From: UMGS1601 sp964617585
GTDB taxonomy: Bacteria > Bacillota > Clostridia > Oscillospirales > Ruminococcaceae
DNA: 15,994 nucleotides
NCBI GenBank assembly: GCA_964617585.1
Contig: CAZTXS010000029.1
Location: 1-15,994, forward strand
Direction: 5' to 3'
Shown: positions 14,261-15,994 of the stretch, one piece after another
Numbering within the stretch: the first letter of the stretch is position 1
Layout of the letters: each line of letters starts with the position of its first letter
Notes under the pieces: generated by a model
Seen by the model: the letters and a program-made list of their open reading frames with translations, nothing else
The model's database searches: none
What the model was told of the DNA's origin: nothing
Made by a program: the position numbers and the translations under genes

Positions 14261-14998
14261 TTAATTATTGATTTTATATAAATTTGCTTTTTCCTTTTTA
14301 CCAATATTGCTTACAAGCTCCAGATAGGTCAGAATGTTCAGGGTAGTCTGAGCCGTGTTTCTGTGTATTTTCGCACATTGGGCGAAATCCTTTGATGTGA
14401 ATTCGCAGGGAAGCCCTTTCGGAATAAATTTTCTGTAATCGTCCGTGCAGTTGAATTCAATCTCGTCTATTATATCTATCGGTATTCTGTCACACCTTGA
14501 CGAACCTCTTTTCTTGTTTTTCGACCGGCCGTTAAGGTATCTTATTTCTTCAACCTCAAGAAGCAGAAGCCTCAGATGCATATGGGGGTTATCAAGGGTG
14601 TATTTAATTGAATAAAGCTCATAGACTGCGTCATAAATAGTAGCTTTGTGAGGAGATTTTCTCCGGTTTGTACATTCGCCGGTTTCAGGGTTCAACCATG
14701 AGAGATATTTTAAGGCGGGGAGGGCGGTTGCAACGGTAACGTCGCAGAATTCCAAAAAGCAGTCGAGCTTTTTTGTCAGCTTATAAAAAGAACGGGTCTG
14801 TATTTCTATTATGCCTGTTTCGCTTACTATATCGGCTACGAAGCTTCCTACCTTAACCTCCTGGCTGTCCGAATAAGGCTGATAGTATTCTTTTAACACA
14901 GCGTGCATAGTTTTTTCGCTAAGAGTACCTATTCCTTTTTTATCACGCTTATTGCCGACAACCCTGTCGCAGGCTTCTAAAAAGGCTTGTCTGTTCAT
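14261..14998 (-). CDS. Conserved PD-(D/E)XK-like protein with C-terminal winged helix
   Basis: The 245-residue protein resembles a widespread uncharacterised family of Clostridia. Residues about 22-100 look like a nuclease-type core: E29 in LSEKTMHAVLK, D56 in GSFVADIV, then E65-I-Q67 in GIIEIQTR. This is the D...E-x-Q form of the PD-(D/E)XK motif, with Gln in place of Lys. A basic block follows (NRRKSPHK; later NGRSKNKKRGS), then RIPIDIIDEI. The end, about 198-243, is a winged helix: FTSKDFAQCAKIHRNTAQTT then LNILTYLELVSNIGK. DNA or RNA binding is inferred; cleavage is unproved. The start at 14998 is chosen because GGGAG lies 8 nt upstream; the frame stays open for 30 more codons but without a site. 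It stands alone downstream of the rpsP-khpA terminator. Confidence 0.75.
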   Translation of the reverse strand: MNRQAFLEACDRVVGNKRDKKGIGTLSEKTMHAVLKEYYQPYSDSQEVKVGSFVADIVSETGIIEIQTRSFYKLTKKLDCFLEFCDVTVATALPALKYLSWLNPETGECTNRRKSPHKATIYDAVYELYSIKYTLDNPHMHLRLLLLEVEEIRYLNGRSKNKKRGSSRCDRIPIDIIDEIEFNCTDDYRKFIPKGLPCEFTSKDFAQCAKIHRNTAQTTLNILTYLELVSNIGKKEKANLYKINN

Positions 14999-15100
14999 AA
15001 AAAATCTCCCGTTAAATTGTTTTTTTATATGATAACATATTTTTAAATAAAACAAAAGACTTTGACTGCGGTTTCCGGGCGCAATCAAATATCCTGAAAA

Positions 15101-15139
15101 TAAAAAGCATCAAGTCTGTTAAATACGAGCTGATGCTTT
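15101..15139 (-). terminator. Terminator of the rpsP-khpA operon
   Basis: AAAGCATCA (15104-15112) pairs with TGATGCTTT (15131-15139). Read on the minus strand it runs into TTATTTTC. It lies about 40 nt after the khpA stop codon. Confidence 0.8.
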
Positions 15140-15180
15140 AGTTTTCACTGTTTATTTAGCGATTATTAATCATGATAATA

Positions 15181-15414
15181 TCAGTCGATGTCAACCATGA
15201 TTTTCTTGCCGTCTTTTGAAGCTTTAGCGCGCATAACTGTTCGGATAGCCTTGGCAATTCTGCCCTGCTTTCCGATAACTCTGCCCATATCATCGGGAGC
15301 AACGTGAAGATGGAATGTGATTATGCCTTCATCGTTAGGCTCGTCCTCAACAATTTCAACAGAGCTTCTGTCTTCAACAAGTTCGGCAACAATTGTTTCC
15401 AGTAGTTCTTTCAT
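15181..15414 (-). CDS. khpA: KH-domain RNA-binding protein KhpA
   Basis: KhpA is a small cytoplasmic RNA-binding protein that works with KhpB in several Firmicutes to control cell elongation and mRNA levels. The protein is essentially one KH domain: MKELLETIVAELVED, a beta strand ITFHLHVAP, then VIGKQG (GXXG loop at residues 48-51), IAKAIRTVMRA and a last strand KKIMVDID. The ATG at 15414 is chosen because relatives start MKELLE...; it gives 77 residues. The ATG four codons upstream is almost directly abutted by GAGGT and so is too close to it. The gene follows rpsP, as is normal in Firmicutes, but after an unusually long, hairpin-filled 245-nt gap, and is followed by a terminator instead of rimM. 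Confidence 0.9.
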   Translation of the reverse strand: MKELLETIVAELVEDRSSVEIVEDEPNDEGIITFHLHVAPDDMGRVIGKQGRIAKAIRTVMRAKASKDGKKIMVDID

Positions 15415-15445
15415 AATAATAACCATACCTCTATTTTGTAAAGAT

Positions 15446-15644
15446 TTTCCTTTCTTCGGAAATTGAGTCGATTTCGGCTTGCCGAAACTGCCGCTGTCTA
15501 AAATGCGGCAAGGCTCATAAACGCACGCAGAATAAATTTCTGCGCTGACTTCTTAAGCCCCGTCAAGAGGAAGCCTACGCTGTTTGCAGTAGGCTTAAAT
15601 AAAGCAGGTCTGAAATACAAAGTTTTGCGGGGCGTCAAAACGCC
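15446..15644 (-). other. Hairpin-dense spacer between rpsP and khpA
   Basis: Perfect short stems follow one another: 15446-15450/15458-15462; 15472-15477/15482-15487; 15489-15494/15505-15510 (TGCCGC/GCGGCA); 15526-15532/15538-15544 (CGCAGAA/TTCTGCG); 15571-15578/15589-15596 (AAGCCTAC/GTAGGCTT); 15631-15635/15640-15644. An outer pairing GCCCCG/CGGGGC (15557-15562/15628-15633) can enclose the fifth. None is followed by a T-run. The spacer holds no credible gene. Confidence 0.6.
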
Positions 15645-15659
15645 TGCATTGAAGCGATA

Positions 15660-15902
15660 TTAAAGAATACCGTTTTTCTTCAGAATAGTTTTTACTGTTT
15701 CAGTAGGCTGTGCGCCGTTTGCGATCCATGACTTAGCTTTTTCTCCGTCAACGCTTATTACCGACGGTTCCTTAGTAGGATCATAGTAACCGATTTCCTC
15801 AATGAATCTTCCGTCTCTCGGAAATCTTGAGTCAGCGACAACAATACGATAGAAAGGAGCTTTCTTAGCACCCATTCTTCTCAATCTGATTTTAACTGCC
15901 AT
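15660..15902 (-). CDS. rpsP: 30S ribosomal protein bS16
   Basis: This is a component of the small ribosomal subunit. The 80-residue sequence begins MAVKIRLRRMGAKKAPFYRI and continues VVADSRFPRDGRFIEEIGYY then DP, all signature bS16. The start at 15902 is fixed by GGAGGTG 8 nt upstream and by family alignment, although the frame remains open upstream to the window edge through the 64-bp repeat. It heads the pair rpsP-khpA. In most Firmicutes this pair continues with rimM, trmD and rplS and is preceded by ffh/ylxM; here the downstream genes are absent and the upstream side is taken by a repeat. Confidence 0.97.
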   Translation of the reverse strand: MAVKIRLRRMGAKKAPFYRIVVADSRFPRDGRFIEEIGYYDPTKEPSVISVDGEKAKSWIANGAQPTETVKTILKKNGIL

Positions 15903-15930
15903 TTGCGTTTCACCTCCAAAATTAAGATAT

Positions 15931-15994
15931 ATAACTAAAGCAAGATGTCCCCCGCCTCTATAGGCGGCGGGTTCCATTACCCGTTCAGTAGCGG
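15931..15994 (-). repeat. Dispersed 64-bp hairpin repeat, copy 2 (runs off the window)
   Basis: 61 of 64 bases are identical to 3136-3199; the differences are at 15939, 15949 and 15992. It holds the CCGCC-TCTATA-GGCGG palindrome. It begins 29 nt upstream of the rpsP start and continues past the window end, where the body of an IS200/IS605-type element may lie. In the minus orientation it is in frame with rpsP. Confidence 0.7.

Noticed and set aside
15903..15977. N-terminal extension of bS16 reading through the repeat
   Set aside because: Family alignment and the GGAGGTG site fix the start at 15902. The extension is the in-frame repeat, not part of the ribosomal protein.

Overview
The window looks like a chromosomal segment of a low-GC Firmicute of class Clostridia, most like the Ruminococcaceae/Oscillospiraceae. 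The reasons are AT-rich intergenic DNA, AGGAGG-type ribosome binding sites, TTGACA/TATAAT promoters, a DUF1292 protein, a clostridial-type D-Ala-D-Ala carboxypeptidase and an rpsP-khpA pair. The species cannot be named from sequence alone. The left half (about 1-8400) is an accessory, rearranged zone. The right half (about 8500-15994) is mostly housekeeping genes.

Left zone. Bases 50-2996 (+) encode two overlapping half-size ABC exporter subunits. The first lacks its N-terminal membrane half: an in-frame stop lies just before the first ATG, so this looks like a broken pair. Downstream are a 64-bp dispersed repeat with strong hairpins and a fragment of an AraC-type DNA-binding domain. Next, on the minus strand, is a compact restriction-modification operon: a Dam-like adenine methyltransferase, a PD-(D/E)XK endonuclease and a 54-codon gene with a perfect ribosome binding site. 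The 5770-6050 gap is packed with direct and inverted repeats. A secreted PepSY protein (6172-6765, +) has its own strong promoter and terminator. It is followed by a minus-strand transcription unit of about 190 nt with no credible ORF (candidate structured RNA) and a DUF1292 gene. Between DUF1292 and the next gene, a strong plus-strand promoter drives a 500-nt unit. That unit holds four in-phase copies of a short motif that reads either as a repeated Ser-Asn/Asp-Glu-Gln-Leu peptide in a stop-riddled frame or as ribosome-binding-site-preceded mini-ORFs.

Right zone. In order: an LCP (LytR-CpsA-Psr) wall-polymer ligase with a long Asn/Gln/Tyr-rich cytoplasmic tail (-); a HAD phosphatase (-) divergent from tcdA (+), which is followed by a four-helix membrane protein (+); a D-Ala-D-Ala carboxypeptidase (-); a PD-(D/E)XK-like protein with a C-terminal winged helix (-); and rpsP-khpA (-). 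The usual rimM-trmD neighbours do not follow khpA. A second copy of the 64-bp repeat sits just upstream of rpsP at the window edge, probably the end of an IS200/IS605-type element.

Functionally, the LCP ligase and the carboxypeptidase act on the cell wall; TcdA, bS16 and KhpA act in translation and RNA biology; the restriction-modification operon is a defence module. The points most worth checking are the RNA-like unit at 6875-7062, the motif array at 7790-8360, the hairpin that separates ribosome binding site and start codon of the LCP gene, and the hairpin-dense rpsP-khpA spacer.
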